A DNA stretch of 64,000 nt from Ignavibacterium sp. (GCA_032027145.1 JAVSMP010000001.1:3291116-3355115); one strand, 5' to 3'; shown: positions 54,110 to 63,622, numbered from the stretch's first letter. Numbers and translations are program-made. Notes: generated by a model from the letters alone, not told the origin.

Positions 54110-54580
54110 TTAAAGTTCAAGAAAATGTTCTTCTTCTTCAGAAAACAATTTAATTATATCTTCCTTAGTATCTGCTTCAAGCAATCGGTGTCTGAAATCA
54201 TCTTTATTCATTAATCTGGATATTCTGCTCAGAAGCTTAATATGCGTGCTTATCAAATTATCCTTGCCTACTAATAAAAAAATTAATTGTACCGGATTTC
54301 CATCAAGGGAATCATAATCAATTCCTTCATTAATTTTTCCAAAGGCACCTATTATATCTTTTACTGCATTTGTTTTCCCATGCGGAATCGCGAATCCTTT
54401 TCCAACCCCGGTGGACATAATTTTTTCACGATCCAGAACTGCAGCTCTTACTTTCTCAATATCTTCAACTTTACTATCATTTTTAAACAGATCAATCAAT
54501 TCATTAATCACATCTTCTTTTGATACGCCTTTTACATCAGGAACAACAAACTCCGGTTTTAGCAGATCACTTACTTTCAT
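54110..54580 (-). CDS. PTS EIIA-like (PtsN/fructose-type) protein
   Basis: The 156-residue protein is a type-2 EIIA domain. The phosphorylated His is in GFAIPHGKTNAVKD near 65-78, and LSRISRLMNKDDFRHRLL near 117-134 is the usual C-terminal helix. It has no membrane part, so it is more likely a regulatory PtsN-like protein than a sugar transporter subunit. No EI, HPr or IIBC gene is near. It precedes hisS on the same strand, with two palindromic units between. Confidence 0.85.
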   Translation of the reverse strand: MKVSDLLKPEFVVPDVKGVSKEDVINELIDLFKNDSKVEDIEKVRAAVLDREKIMSTGVGKGFAIPHGKTNAVKDIIGAFGKINEGIDYDSLDGNPVQLIFLLVGKDNLISTHIKLLSRISRLMNKDDFRHRLLEADTKEDIIKLFSEEEEHFLEL

Positions 54581-54679
54581 ATTAGCTCAAATAAGAAATT
54601 AAAAATTATATGAATTTACTTGAGTAAATTTAACGATGGATGGATAGTTTTACAATTAACAGTTTAAGTAATTGTAACA

Positions 54680-55165
54680 TTAATTCAGGATTGAAGTTAA
54701 TCTGAAAAATGCGTCTTTTGCTAATTGATAATCAGCTTTGATTTTCAGAGCTTCAGAATAATAACTGAGAGCAGTAAACCAGGCTCCTTTCTTTTCGTAA
54801 ATTTTTCCCAGATTATAAAAGGAGAAGTGTTTTGATTGATAATCAGATGCTTCAATTGCCTTTTCAAGCCAGTATATTGCTTCATCATGTTTTTCAAGAT
54901 TAATCAAATAAGAGCCGATATCATTGTATGGATTTCCATATTCCGGGTCCAAATCAATTGCAATTTTACATTCCTCAATCGCCTCTTCAAATTTTCCATT
55001 AAGACTGAATGCCCAGCCTAAATAAGTATGTGCTTTAGGGGTTGGATAATAACCGATAGATTTTTTATATGCTTCAATTGCTTCGTTTATATTTCCATCC
55101 AAATGAAATTTAAAAGCTTTATCAAAGTATTCGACTGCTAATAATATTTTATCTTTTTCTACCAT
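54680..55165 (-). CDS. TPR-repeat protein
   Basis: This 161-residue soluble protein is made of about four tandem TPR units, such as NINEAIEAYKKSIGYYPTPK, KFEEAIEECKIAIDLDPEYG and KHDEAIYWLEKAIEASDYQ. It has no signal peptide and no other domain. It lies 99 bases before the PTS IIA-like gene on the same strand. A protein-scaffold role is all that can be inferred. Confidence 0.8.
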   Translation of the reverse strand: MVEKDKILLAVEYFDKAFKFHLDGNINEAIEAYKKSIGYYPTPKAHTYLGWAFSLNGKFEEAIEECKIAIDLDPEYGNPYNDIGSYLINLEKHDEAIYWLEKAIEASDYQSKHFSFYNLGKIYEKKGAWFTALSYYSEALKIKADYQLAKDAFFRLTSILN

Positions 55166-55295
55166 TATAAAAAAATCTTTTGAATCAATTCTGATACATA
55201 TATAATGAAAAGGAATTAAGAATACAACCTTTTGATCCTGGTATTGTTATTTGTCGCAACGCTGCTTCTTTAATAATTTTTTATTGTTTAATTGA

Positions 55296-55318
55296 AGCAC
55301 AGACTATCAATCTGTGCT
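55296..55318 (-). terminator. Hairpin after the RND efflux pump gene
   Basis: Arms AGCACAGA and TCTGTGCT give an 8-bp stem with a 7-base loop, 25 bases past the stop of the RND pump gene. On the minus strand the following bases are AT-rich with a few T, so it is a fair terminator of the efflux operon. Confidence 0.55.
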
Positions 55319-55342
55319 AAAAAATTTCTGTTCATGATTTAC

Positions 55343-58300
55343 TTACGATTCATCATCTTCAGTTTTAACTGCAAACCATTTATATAATGCCGGCAGTACC
55401 AACAAAGTTACAACAGTTGATGTAAGAAGTCCTCCGGCAACTACAGTTGCAAGTGGTCTTTGTACTTCACTACCTGTACCAGTAGCAAAAAGTAAAGGTA
55501 TTAAGGCAATTGCTGTTGTTAAAGCAGTCATTAAAACCGGTCTGACTCTTAAACAAGCTCCCTGTATTGAAGCATCATCAATATTCAATCCTTGCATCCG
55601 CAATTGATTTAAATATGTTATCAAAACAATTCCGTTAAGCAGTGCAATTCCAAACAAAGCAATAAATCCTACCGAAGCAGGTACGGAAAGATTTTGTTCA
55701 GAGATCCACAAAGAGGCAATACCGCCAACCAATGCCAGTGGTATATTAAGAAAAATCAGCAGCGAGTTTTTTAAAGAATTAAAACTGGAAAAAAGCATTA
55801 TAAAAATTATAAATAATGTAATAGGCACAACAACCATCAATCTTGCATTTGCTTCCTGCTGAAGTCTGAACTGCCCGCCCCAGGTTACAAAATATCCAGC
55901 AGGCAGTTTTATTTTCCCATCAATAATTTTTTGTCCTTCTTCTGCAAACGAACCAATATCCCTTCCTACAACATTACACTGAATTGTAATAAATCTCTGA
56001 TTGCGTTCACGTGTAATCTGCCTTGGTCCAACTACTTCTTTAATTTCAGCGAGTTGAATTAATGGTACCTGAATACCTTTCGGTGATTCAACTAATAATT
56101 TACTGATTGAGTTGATATCTTTTCTAAATTCTTCATCAAACCGTACATAAATATTAAATCGCTTTACGCCTTCAAATATTTGTCCGGCAGTTTCTCCGCC
56201 GATTGCAGTTCTTATTGTATTCTGAACATCTTCAACATTAATTCCGTAGCGGGCAATCTGATTTCGGTTAATTACAATTCTCAATTGAGGAGCACCTGAA
56301 ACCTGATCGACCTGAACATCGGCAGCACCTTTTACTTTTCTGATTTGATCAGCAATCTCACCGGCTTTGTTTTTAAGTACGTCAAGGTCATCACCAAAGA
56401 GTTTAATTGCAAGCTCAGCCCTTACCCCTTCAAGCAGTTCATCAACAGACATTTGAATAGGCTGGGTAAAATTTATTAGTGCTCCCGGCATATCACCAAA
56501 ATCTTTTCTTATCATTTCCTCAAGTTCTTGTTGTGATGCATTATCTCTCCACTGACTGTTTGGTTTAAGAAGGATAAGCATTTCAGCATTATTAACCGGA
56601 TCTGCATGAGCACCAACTTCGCCCCTTCCAATCCTTGTTACCACTCCTGAGACTTCCGGAATTTTCATTAATCTTTTTTCAGCGATCAGTGTCAGTCGTG
56701 TGCTTTCGGTTAAAGATATTGAAGGCGCCATAGTCATTCTTAAAACCAAGGTACCTTCCTGCAGAGTTGGAGTAAACTCGGAACCAAGACGGGGAAAGAT
56801 TATCACACCGGTAATTATTAAAATAACAGCGAGCACTATTGCAGCTATTCTTTTCTTTACAAAGAAGGTTACAATTGGTTTGTAAACTTTTATTAAAGTT
56901 TTAAGAATCCATATCTGCTCACTATCTTCACTTTCAGAATTTTTAGTTTTATCAATATCTTCAGTTTTCTTTTCATTTAGATTTTTCTTTAAGGGAGTTT
57001 TCATAAAGAATGAAGAGAGAACAGGTGCAGCTAAAATCCCAAACAAAAGCGAGCCGAACATAGCAAGTGCGATTGTATAAGCAAGTGGTTTGAAAGTTTT
57101 TCCTTCAACTCCATGAAGTGTAAAGAGAGGAAGAAAGACAATTATTATAATTATTACGGCAAAAGTTATCGGTTTGATTACTTCTTTAGAAGCTTTAGCA
57201 ATCACATTAAGTTTTGATTCGCCTGAATAATTTGAACGCAGCAGACGATCCGTATTTTCAACTATAACAACAGCCCCATCCACTATCATTCCTATTGCAA
57301 TTGCCAATCCGCCAAAAGACATCAGATTAGCTGAGATACCGAAATAATACATCCCGATCATTGTAAACAGAACCGAGAAGGGTATAGCAAATGCAACAAC
57401 TATACTAGGTCTAACTGCACCAAGAAACACAAACAAAATAATTACCACCAGAACAATTCCTTCAAGCAAAGCTTTAGTAACAGTTTTTACTGCGGCTTCT
57501 ACAAGTGTCTTCTGCTGATAATAAGGAATGATTTTAATACCTTCAGGAAGTGATTTATTGATTTCTGCCAGTTTATCCTCTACTGCCTGAATTACCGCAG
57601 ATGAATTAGTTCCAAATAATTTTACAACCATGCCGGAAACAACCTCGCCAATACCATTAGCAGTTTGCACTCCTCTTCTAATTGCACCGCCGATTCTTAT
57701 ATCTGCAATCTGATTTAAATAAACAGGAATTCCGTTTTCAGATTTAAGAACAATGTTTTCGAGGTCTTCAATATTGGAAATAAGTCCTGTAGAACGCACA
57801 ATAAATTCTTCTGCATTCTTTTCAATGAACTGAGCACCTACATTAAGATTATTAGATTTAATTTTTTCTACAACACTGTTGATTGTTAAGTTGTACCGAA
57901 GTAACGAGTTTGGATCAACAACAACCTGATATTGTTTTTCCCAGCCGCCGATACCAAGAATCTCAGTTACTCCCGGAACAGTTTGAAGTTGATATTTTAT
58001 CAGCCAATCCTGTATTGTTCTTAATTCTTCAAGTGAATACTTTCCGCTTTCATCTTCGAGATAATAAAAAAGTATTATTCCCATACCGGTAGAAATTGGA
58101 CCCATTTCCGGATCACCAAAACCTTCCGGAATTTGTTCACGAGCTTCAATCAGTCTTTCATTAACTAACTGTCTTGCAAAATAAATATCAGTTCCATCTT
58201 CGAAATAAATATTCACTACAGATAAACCGAAGTTTGAGACTGACCTGATAAGTTCAAGATTCGGTAAACCATTCATTGCAGTTTCAACAGGATACGTAAC

Positions 58301-58489
58301 ATACTTTTCAATTTCTTCCGGTGCTAACCCTTCGGTAATTGTAAACACCTGAACAAGTGTTGGAGAAACATCTGGGAAAGCATCAATTGGAAGCTGCTTA
58401 TAACTCAAGTAACCTGCTGCCATAATAATAACTGCAAGCACTGTTATTAACAGACGGTTATGCAAAACAAAATCAATAATTCTATCCAT
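55343..58489 (-). CDS. Heavy-metal efflux RND permease (CusA/CzcA type)
   Basis: The 1048-residue inner-membrane pump has 12 spans in the RND pattern with two large periplasmic loops. It starts MDRIIDFVLHNRLLITVLA; I take the ATG at 58489 because GAGG lies just before it, rather than the longer frame that would overlap the adaptor gene. PIDAFPDVSPTLVQVFT and GLAPEEIEKYVTYPVE are metal-RND signatures. The proton-relay region in span 4 reads MIVDGAVVIVENTDRLLR, with Asp present. Whether it moves copper/silver or divalent cations cannot be settled by eye. It is the last gene after the TolC-like and adaptor genes. Confidence 0.92.
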   Translation of the reverse strand: MDRIIDFVLHNRLLITVLAVIIMAAGYLSYKQLPIDAFPDVSPTLVQVFTITEGLAPEEIEKYVTYPVETAMNGLPNLELIRSVSNFGLSVVNIYFEDGTDIYFARQLVNERLIEAREQIPEGFGDPEMGPISTGMGIILFYYLEDESGKYSLEELRTIQDWLIKYQLQTVPGVTEILGIGGWEKQYQVVVDPNSLLRYNLTINSVVEKIKSNNLNVGAQFIEKNAEEFIVRSTGLISNIEDLENIVLKSENGIPVYLNQIADIRIGGAIRRGVQTANGIGEVVSGMVVKLFGTNSSAVIQAVEDKLAEINKSLPEGIKIIPYYQQKTLVEAAVKTVTKALLEGIVLVVIILFVFLGAVRPSIVVAFAIPFSVLFTMIGMYYFGISANLMSFGGLAIAIGMIVDGAVVIVENTDRLLRSNYSGESKLNVIAKASKEVIKPITFAVIIIIIVFLPLFTLHGVEGKTFKPLAYTIALAMFGSLLFGILAAPVLSSFFMKTPLKKNLNEKKTEDIDKTKNSESEDSEQIWILKTLIKVYKPIVTFFVKKRIAAIVLAVILIITGVIIFPRLGSEFTPTLQEGTLVLRMTMAPSISLTESTRLTLIAEKRLMKIPEVSGVVTRIGRGEVGAHADPVNNAEMLILLKPNSQWRDNASQQELEEMIRKDFGDMPGALINFTQPIQMSVDELLEGVRAELAIKLFGDDLDVLKNKAGEIADQIRKVKGAADVQVDQVSGAPQLRIVINRNQIARYGINVEDVQNTIRTAIGGETAGQIFEGVKRFNIYVRFDEEFRKDINSISKLLVESPKGIQVPLIQLAEIKEVVGPRQITRERNQRFITIQCNVVGRDIGSFAEEGQKIIDGKIKLPAGYFVTWGGQFRLQQEANARLMVVVPITLFIIFIMLFSSFNSLKNSLLIFLNIPLALVGGIASLWISEQNLSVPASVGFIALFGIALLNGIVLITYLNQLRMQGLNIDDASIQGACLRVRPVLMTALTTAIALIPLLFATGTGSEVQRPLATVVAGGLLTSTVVTLLVLPALYKWFAVKTEDDES

Positions 58490-58499
58490 ATTATACCTC

Positions 58500-59477
58500 T
58501 TAATGCACGTGCCCGCCGCCAAAAGATTCTTTCTGAATCTCTGACTTAAGTATGAATGAATTTTTTGATACATATTTATCTCCTGCTTTTAAGCCTGAGA
58601 TAATTTCAATCGTATCATCATTTTCGCCGCCGGTTTTTACATCACTTGGATGGAAACCGCCATCCTCATCTTTAATAAATACAACTAACTTATCATCTAA
58701 AGTCTGTAATGCAGTTTTCTCAATAACCAACGCATATTTTTTTTCACTTACATGGACCTTTGCTGTTACAAACATTCCCGGCATCCACCTGCCTGATTGA
58801 TTATTTAATATAACTCTTCCTGAAGCTGTTCTGGTTTTTTCATTTACAACGGGACTAACATAAGAAATAGTTCCTGTTTCTTGAGAGTCATTTGCTCCAA
58901 TAGATACAATAGCTTTCTGTCCTGCTTTTATTTTACCAAGATCTTTTTGATAGATATTAAAAATAGCCCAGACTTTGTTCAGGTCTGCAATAACAAATGC
59001 GTGCAATTCATTGCCAATAAGTTCACCTTGAGTCATATGCATTTCGATAATAGTCCCATCAATCAACGACTGAACTTCGTAAGTTGCTAAACTTTCATTG
59101 CTTTCAATCAAAGCAAGCACCTCGCCTTTTTTTACTTTATCACCTACTGTTTTGAATACTTCTTTAACAATACCTTCAAACCGCGGAATTACGTGAGAGA
59201 TTCTGGAAGGTTCGGCAATTATTTCACCTGTAAGTTCGATATAATTTTTAATTACACCAGAACCAGCCTCTTTAACTTCAATACCTAATTCTTTCATTGT
59301 TTCTTCGGTCATAAATATTTCATCAGAATGTTCTTCTGATTCATTATGTACTTCAGCTTTATTTGTATCTTCGTTTGTATTGCTATCACTGCATCTGATT
59401 GATAGGAATAGCAATAACGATGCAGCTATTATCCCAAATAATTTGTATGAATTTACGTTGCTTATTTTATTTATCAT
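58500..59477 (-). CDS. RND efflux periplasmic adaptor (CusB-like)
   Basis: This 325-residue membrane-fusion protein links the RND pump to its outer-membrane channel. The leader ends LLLFLSIRC, so it is probably lipidated at Cys29. Its lipoyl-like halves and barrel can be read: GIVKEVFKTVGDKVKKGEVL near 98-117, IDGTIIEMHMTQGELI near 137, and the beta-barrel motifs WAIFNIYQKDLGKIK and SGRWMPGMFVTAKV. It ends with a His-containing tail (GGGHVH). The gene ends 10 bases before the permease start. The missing outer-membrane partner gene just upstream is frameshifted. Confidence 0.9.
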   Translation of the reverse strand: MINKISNVNSYKLFGIIAASLLLFLSIRCSDSNTNEDTNKAEVHNESEEHSDEIFMTEETMKELGIEVKEAGSGVIKNYIELTGEIIAEPSRISHVIPRFEGIVKEVFKTVGDKVKKGEVLALIESNESLATYEVQSLIDGTIIEMHMTQGELIGNELHAFVIADLNKVWAIFNIYQKDLGKIKAGQKAIVSIGANDSQETGTISYVSPVVNEKTRTASGRVILNNQSGRWMPGMFVTAKVHVSEKKYALVIEKTALQTLDDKLVVFIKDEDGGFHPSDVKTGGENDDTIEIISGLKAGDKYVSKNSFILKSEIQKESFGGGHVH

Positions 59478-59589
59478 TTTATTTTCTCTCTTTTTTACAT
59501 TGCTGATTTTCTTAACCGCAAAATTTAATTCTCTTCATATAAATCAAGAATATATTAATAGAATTTTTAGACTGAGAATCATATAGATT

Positions 59590-60842
59590 TTAATTAATCA
59601 TTAAAAAATTCTTTCCGGTTAGATTTTCAATTTCAATTATTGAATTATAATATTCAGAAAGTTCAAGCAGATATTGTGCTTGTGTATCGAACAGAGTTCT
59701 TTGAGCATCGAGCATATCAATAAACGCAAATCTGCCTTGTAAATATCCTTTACTTGTAATCTCGTATGCATTCTCAGATTCTGACAAAATATTTTCATTA
59801 AACTGAACCGCATTGTTGTAAGCAATTACTAAATTATTAAAAGAAGCAGTCAGCGATTCAATAATGGAAAGTTTCTGTGCGTTTATCAGCTCTTCCATCT
59901 GCCGCACTTTTATCTCTGCAGACTGAATATTTCCCTGGTTTCTGTTAAAGAACGGCAGCGGCATCGATAACCCCGCGACAAAGGAATTTGTCTTAAGTTC
60001 ATTTAAATACCTTATCCCTAAGCTTGCAGTTAAATCCGGTACCGAGTTTGATTCTTCTAATTCAAGCTGTGCTTTCCTAATATTAGTTTCATTGTTAAGA
60101 TATTTTATTGAAGGAATATTTTCTATCTCATGAAATATTTCTCTTTATTAGGCGGAGAAATAAGTGCATCAAACAAATCGGATGAAGGAACAAAGTTTTT
60201 GCCTGAAGTTCCGCATAATGAATTTATTTTAGTTTGAGTAGATAAATAATCTCTTTGAAAACGCTGTAACTCAAGTCGGCTATTCATTAAAGCAAACTTT
60301 TCTTTTGATTCTTCTGCAGGAGAGGTTTTGCCGGCTTTAACACGCTCAGAAATTATTTTTAATATCTCTTCATTCAAATTCACAAACTTATGCTGCAATT
60401 TTATCTGATGCTGAATTTTAACAAGCTCAATAAATGCTTTCTTAACCTGTGAAATAACATCAAGTTTTAATAATTCATAATTACTTTTAGCTGAATTAAT
60501 TTCTTCATTAACAAGGTTAACACGATTATTCCTTTTGCCTCCAAGTTCAAAAAGATAACTTGCTGATAGAGTATATTCTGCTCCTGTAAATCCATTTAAT
60601 TCCTTACCACCAAGAATATTTTCTATCTCCAGATCTGCTTCTGGATTTGGGAGCAGACCCGCTTGTCTTTTAATGCCCTCCAATGAATTAATATCATAAT
60701 AATATGCTCTGAGATTAGGATTATTCTTCAACGCCATATCAACAGCATCTATTAAGGATATTTTAATTGTATCATTATTTTCCTGTGCATATCCTGTGAA
60801 ATAAAAACAAACAGATACGAACAAGACTAAAAGTTTGTTCAT
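59590..60842 (-). pseudogene. TolC/CusC-like outer-membrane efflux protein, frameshifted
   Basis: Two adjacent open pieces are one gene in different frames. The upstream piece (60123-60842) has a signal peptide, then the TolC repeat start (SLIDAVDMALKNNPNLRAYY) and ends SPPNKEKYFMR-stop. The other frame stays open from about 60144 through 59590, reading EIFHEIENIPSIKYL onward into MPLPFFNRNQGNI and the coiled-coil second half. The shift must lie between 60123 and 60150, since one frame has a TAATAA before it and the other a TAG after it. Joined, the protein is about 417 residues, a normal length. Cause could be a real inactivating mutation or an assembly error. Confidence 0.8.
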
Positions 60843-60916
60843 AGAAAAACTCCGGTTTTACCAAAAATAATTACTTGAGAAAAAGTATCACTTGAAATTG
60901 AACTGAGATAAAAAAA

Positions 60917-61249
60917 TCAGATCAGCAGTGATTTATTGATTAGATAAGTTGGTAGAATATTTAAATGATGAAATGAAGAGTTTTGTAAGTGATCCAACAA
61001 TGGATTTCTGGTGATATAGTTCGCCAGATTATCCTGAAAAACTGATTCAGAGAAATTAATTTGTTTAGGAACACTTTTAAAACCATTATGGCGTACTAAC
61101 GATGCGGCTTCAACGAGTTTGCAGTAATCGTTTACAATCTTACAATTAAAATTACCTTCAAGCTGATCAATTATTTCAGAATGGATAAAGTTGAAAGCAA
61201 AAATAACTATAATTAAAACAGATAAATTTTTAATGTAGTTAATTAACAT
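60917..61249 (-). CDS. Small exported protein of unknown function in the metal efflux region
   Basis: The 110-residue protein has a clear signal peptide (NLSVLIIVIFAFNFIHSE near 8-25) and a short mature part with two cysteines (NCKIVNDYC) and several Lys/His residues but no known domain. It lies 74 bases before the TolC-like gene, and similar small exported genes precede CusC-type genes in relatives. I do not recognise the family. Coding status is supported by the signal peptide and position but is not certain. Confidence 0.5.
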   Translation of the reverse strand: MLINYIKNLSVLIIVIFAFNFIHSEIIDQLEGNFNCKIVNDYCKLVEAASLVRHNGFKSVPKQINFSESVFQDNLANYITRNPLLDHLQNSSFHHLNILPTYLINKSLLI

Positions 61250-61385
61250 AATTATCGTGCTTCAAATATAGATACTGAATTATTTATATGAAAACGTTTG
61301 ATAAGTTTTGTTAATTATCAAATAAACCAGAATAAAATCTAACCGAATATCACAAACAAGTTTAATTTGGAATTGCAAATAAATA

Positions 61386-61409
61386 AGGGATGCAGATAAC
61401 TGCATCCCT
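61386..61409 (-). terminator. Rho-independent terminator after the YHS protein gene
   Basis: A perfect 10-bp stem (AGGGATGCAG with CTGCATCCCT, 4-base loop) lies 11 bases past the stop of the YHS-domain gene. On the minus strand TATTTATTTG follows. It separates the metal-binding protein operon from the efflux operon. Confidence 0.75.
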
Positions 61410-61419
61410 ATTTGAAATA

Positions 61420-61791
61420 CTAGCTGCCAATGAACTCAGAACCATCTTTATTCAGATTTTTCATATACTTCTCAGGATCTTTTTCAAATTTTGAAACGCA
61501 TTTTTTGCAGCAGAGCCCGATAGTCTTGCCGTTATATTCAACAGTTCTTGCATCACTATCCAATTCTTCACCTGTTACTGGACATACTTTATTCCAGATT
61601 TTAGGATCAGAAGTGTTCAAACTCTGTTGTATCTGCATTTCGTTATTGGATTTATCAGTTGAACAGCAGCTCTTAGAATCTTTTGTTTGTTCCATCTTTT
61701 CTTTTTTAACTGTCGTTGTATGATCTTGGGCGGATGTAAAAACACCAGTCAACGAAACGACAACAGCAATAAGAATGAGTTGTTTTAACAT
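61420..61791 (-). CDS. Periplasmic YHS/TRASH-like metal-binding protein
   Basis: The 123-residue protein has a signal peptide (about 1-21, ending TSAQD) and a polar linker with a CC pair (SKSCCSTDKS). A YHS-like domain at about 66-115 contains KVCPVTGEELDSDARTVEY and LCCKKCVSKFEKDPEKY. The paired cysteines CPV...CCKKC are the usual soft-metal ligands of such domains. It belongs to the same strand run as the HMBD protein and is 133 bases downstream of the small Cys peptide gene. A copper or mercury capture role is likely but inferred. Confidence 0.75.
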   Translation of the reverse strand: MLKQLILIAVVVSLTGVFTSAQDHTTTVKKEKMEQTKDSKSCCSTDKSNNEMQIQQSLNTSDPKIWNKVCPVTGEELDSDARTVEYNGKTIGLCCKKCVSKFEKDPEKYMKNLNKDGSEFIGS

Positions 61792-61924
61792 TTAGTTACT
61801 CCTTTTTGTTTTAAGACATTTAGTTAGTTAGTTTTTTTTCAGCTACAAGCAATTTCAGTATTGGTCTTTATTATATCGGCTTAATATAAAATCAGAGAAT
61901 TTGGATCTTTTGATGATTAGGTAA

Positions 61925-62026
61925 TTATTTTTTACAACAATCTTTTCCACTACTTACGCGCCTGAATCTCATAAATCCAATAAAAGCCACAAATACAATA
62001 AATACAATTCCTACAATTACTTCCAT
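61925..62026 (-). CDS. 33-residue membrane peptide with Cys-Cys tail
   Basis: This small frame encodes MEVIVGIVFIVFVAFIGFMR then RRVSSGKDCCKK. It has one membrane span followed by a basic stretch and a terminal cysteine pair. It recalls the FeoB-associated Cys-rich membrane proteins, though here no feoB is near. It starts one base after the HMBD protein stop, supporting co-translation. It was found by translating the gap; short length keeps confidence moderate. Confidence 0.6.
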   Translation of the reverse strand: MEVIVGIVFIVFVAFIGFMRFRRVSSGKDCCKK

Positions 62027-62027
62027 T

Positions 62028-62426
62028 TTATTTATCCTCTTTCACTTTAAAATCATGTTTTAAAAGATTTTCCTTTGCTTTTTCAAGCGATACTTCCTTG
62101 AGTATCATTCCGCATTGGGGACATTCACCCGGTTCATCCGAAATCACATTCCAGCACATCTGATCCTGATAAACTTTTCCATCTTTGTTAACATCAATTA
62201 AAGCAAGGTTAATTTCTCCTTCACGAATTATTGAACTTTCATCTTTGGATTCTGAATGATTATCGTGATTCATATCGTGATGCATTTTCTGCATAGTAGA
62301 ATCGTGCTTCATATGCTCCATTTTATGATGTTCGTCTTTTTTGTCTGTCTTAGGTTTTTCCTGTGCAAATATAAAAGCACTGAAAAAAGAAACAAATACG
62401 AAAGCGATTACAAATTGTTTTAACAT
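62028..62426 (-). CDS. His-rich exported heavy-metal-binding-domain (HMBD-like) protein
   Basis: The 132-residue protein has a signal peptide (about 1-21, ending IFAQE), then a stretch rich in His, Met and Lys (KMEHMKHDSTMQKMHHDMN near 34-53). A C-terminal HMBD-like motif follows (DQMCWNVISDEPGECPQCGM near 88-107); the usual form is CPMHPE...PGxCPxCGM, and here the first CPM is replaced by MCW. Such proteins bind copper, zinc or silver in the periplasm and often sit next to CusCBA-type pumps, as here. The intergenic repeat array begins about 100 bases upstream of its start. Confidence 0.78.
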   Translation of the reverse strand: MLKQFVIAFVFVSFFSAFIFAQEKPKTDKKDEHHKMEHMKHDSTMQKMHHDMNHDNHSESKDESSIIREGEINLALIDVNKDGKVYQDQMCWNVISDEPGECPQCGMILKEVSLEKAKENLLKHDFKVKEDK

Positions 62427-62526
62427 TATGTTACTCCTTTATTGATTGTTAATATTAAGTGTTATTTATTATCACATTAAGTACATCATCATTGAATTAA
62501 ATAGTTCGTGAAAATTATTTCAGAAT

Positions 62527-63137
62527 CAACTCACAGTTATCTAATGCATTATCCTTCAATTATTTTACTATAACAAAAAAAATATCATTATAAAAAAGAT
62601 CTAACTTATATTTTGAACAATTAACTTCTTCCTTTGTCAATACCAACTCACCCTTCTTCCCTCTCTTAAAAAGAGAGGGACTGCTTCCCCTTCTCTTCCT
62701 AAGAGAAGGGGCGAGGGGTTGAGTTAAGTAAACAACTCACAGTTATCTAATGCATTATCCTTCAATTATTTTACTATAACAAAAAAAATATCATTATAAA
62801 AAAGATCTAACTTATATTTTGAACAATTAACTTCTTCCTTTGTCAATACCAACTCACCCTTCTTCCCTCTCTTAAAAAGAGAGGGACTGCTTCCCCTTCT
62901 CTTCCTAAGAGAAGGGGCGAGGGGTTGAGTTAAGTAAACAACTCACAGTTATCTAATGCATTATCCTTCAATTATTTTACTATAACAAAAAAAATATCAT
63001 TATAAAAAAGATCTAACTTATATTTTGAACAATTAACTTCTTCCTTTGTCAATACCAACTCACCCTTCTTCCCTCTCTTAAAAAGAGAGGGACTGCTTCC
63101 CCTTCTCTTCCTAAGAGAAGGGGCGAGGGGTTGAGTT
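62527..63137. repeat. Three tandem copies of a 206-bp repeat (spacer S plus hairpin module H)
   Basis: Copies start at 62527, 62733 and 62939. Each has a 117-bp AT-rich spacer (S, starting CAACTCACAG), an 82-bp hairpin module (H, starting CAACTCACCC and ending GGTTGAGTT) and a 7-base link. H at 62644-62725, 62850-62931 and 63056-63137 holds two hairpins: arms CCCTCTCTT/AAGAGAGGG with loop AAA, and arms CCCCTTCTCTT/AAGAGAAGGGG with loop CCT. Copies look identical by eye, so the amplification is recent. The 684 bases from 62427 to 63110 contain no gene apart from this. Confidence 0.92.
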
Positions 63138-63521
63138 AAATAATAAATTATTCTTTATCTCTTTTATTACGTTGGATAAATCATTCAGAACTTCTTCATT
63201 CTTAAATCTGATAACTCTAATCCCAAGATTGTTTATAATATTACTTCTTATAATATCCTCAGTTATTCTGTATTTATGATACTCACCATCAAGTTCAATA
63301 ATTAATCTTTCTTCGTGGCAGTAAAAATCTGCTACAAAAAAAGAATCCTTCCCGGTTAAATCATAAAACAGTGGATGTTGTCTCAAAAATTTTCTTCCTT
63401 CCATATTTCTATTACGAAGAAATTTCCACATTATTTGTTCAGCTTCAGTAGATTTTTTTCTTAACTCTCTGCAAACAAATTTTGCTACTTCTCTAAGTTG
63501 TCCTTTTTTGTTAAGACTCAT
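63111..63521 (-). CDS. DUF559-family endonuclease-like protein embedded in the repeat array
   Basis: The 136-residue protein matches the DUF559/Vsr-like PD-(D/E)xK fold: RKKSTEAEQIMWKFLRNRN near 21-39, RKFLRQHPLFYDL, then FVADFYCHEERLIIELDG near 62-79 (catalytic D...ExD) and GIRVIRFKNEEVLNDL near 98-113. Its last nine codons (FNSTPRPFS) and its TAG stop lie inside hairpin module H at 63056-63137; the stop sits in the loop of the second hairpin. Module H also lies just beyond its start (63541). Base composition is like its neighbours. It may be a mobile gene or a homing-type nuclease tied to the repeat. Confidence 0.85.
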   Translation of the reverse strand: MSLNKKGQLREVAKFVCRELRKKSTEAEQIMWKFLRNRNMEGRKFLRQHPLFYDLTGKDSFFVADFYCHEERLIIELDGEYHKYRITEDIIRSNIINNLGIRVIRFKNEEVLNDLSNVIKEIKNNLLFNSTPRPFS

Positions 63522-63540
63522 TTAATTTATCCTAAATTAT

Positions 63541-63622
63541 CAACTCACCCTTCCTCCCTCTCTTAAAAAGAGAGGGACTGCTTCCCCTTCTCTTCCTAAG
63601 AGAAGGGGCGAGGGGTTGAGTT
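63541..63622. repeat. Hairpin module H upstream of the DUF559 gene
   Basis: This is one 82-bp H module on its own, without spacer S on its gene side, beginning 20 bases upstream of the DUF559 start codon. It has the same two hairpins as the array copies, with one changed base near the left end (TTCCTCCC in place of TTCTTCCC). The nuclease gene therefore lies between two H modules in the place where the array has S. Confidence 0.9.

Noticed and set aside
58490-58573. Longer start for the RND permease, 28 codons upstream
   Set aside because: It would overlap the adaptor gene and adds residues unlike the family; ATG at 58489 has a GAGG in front and gives the standard MDRIIDF start.
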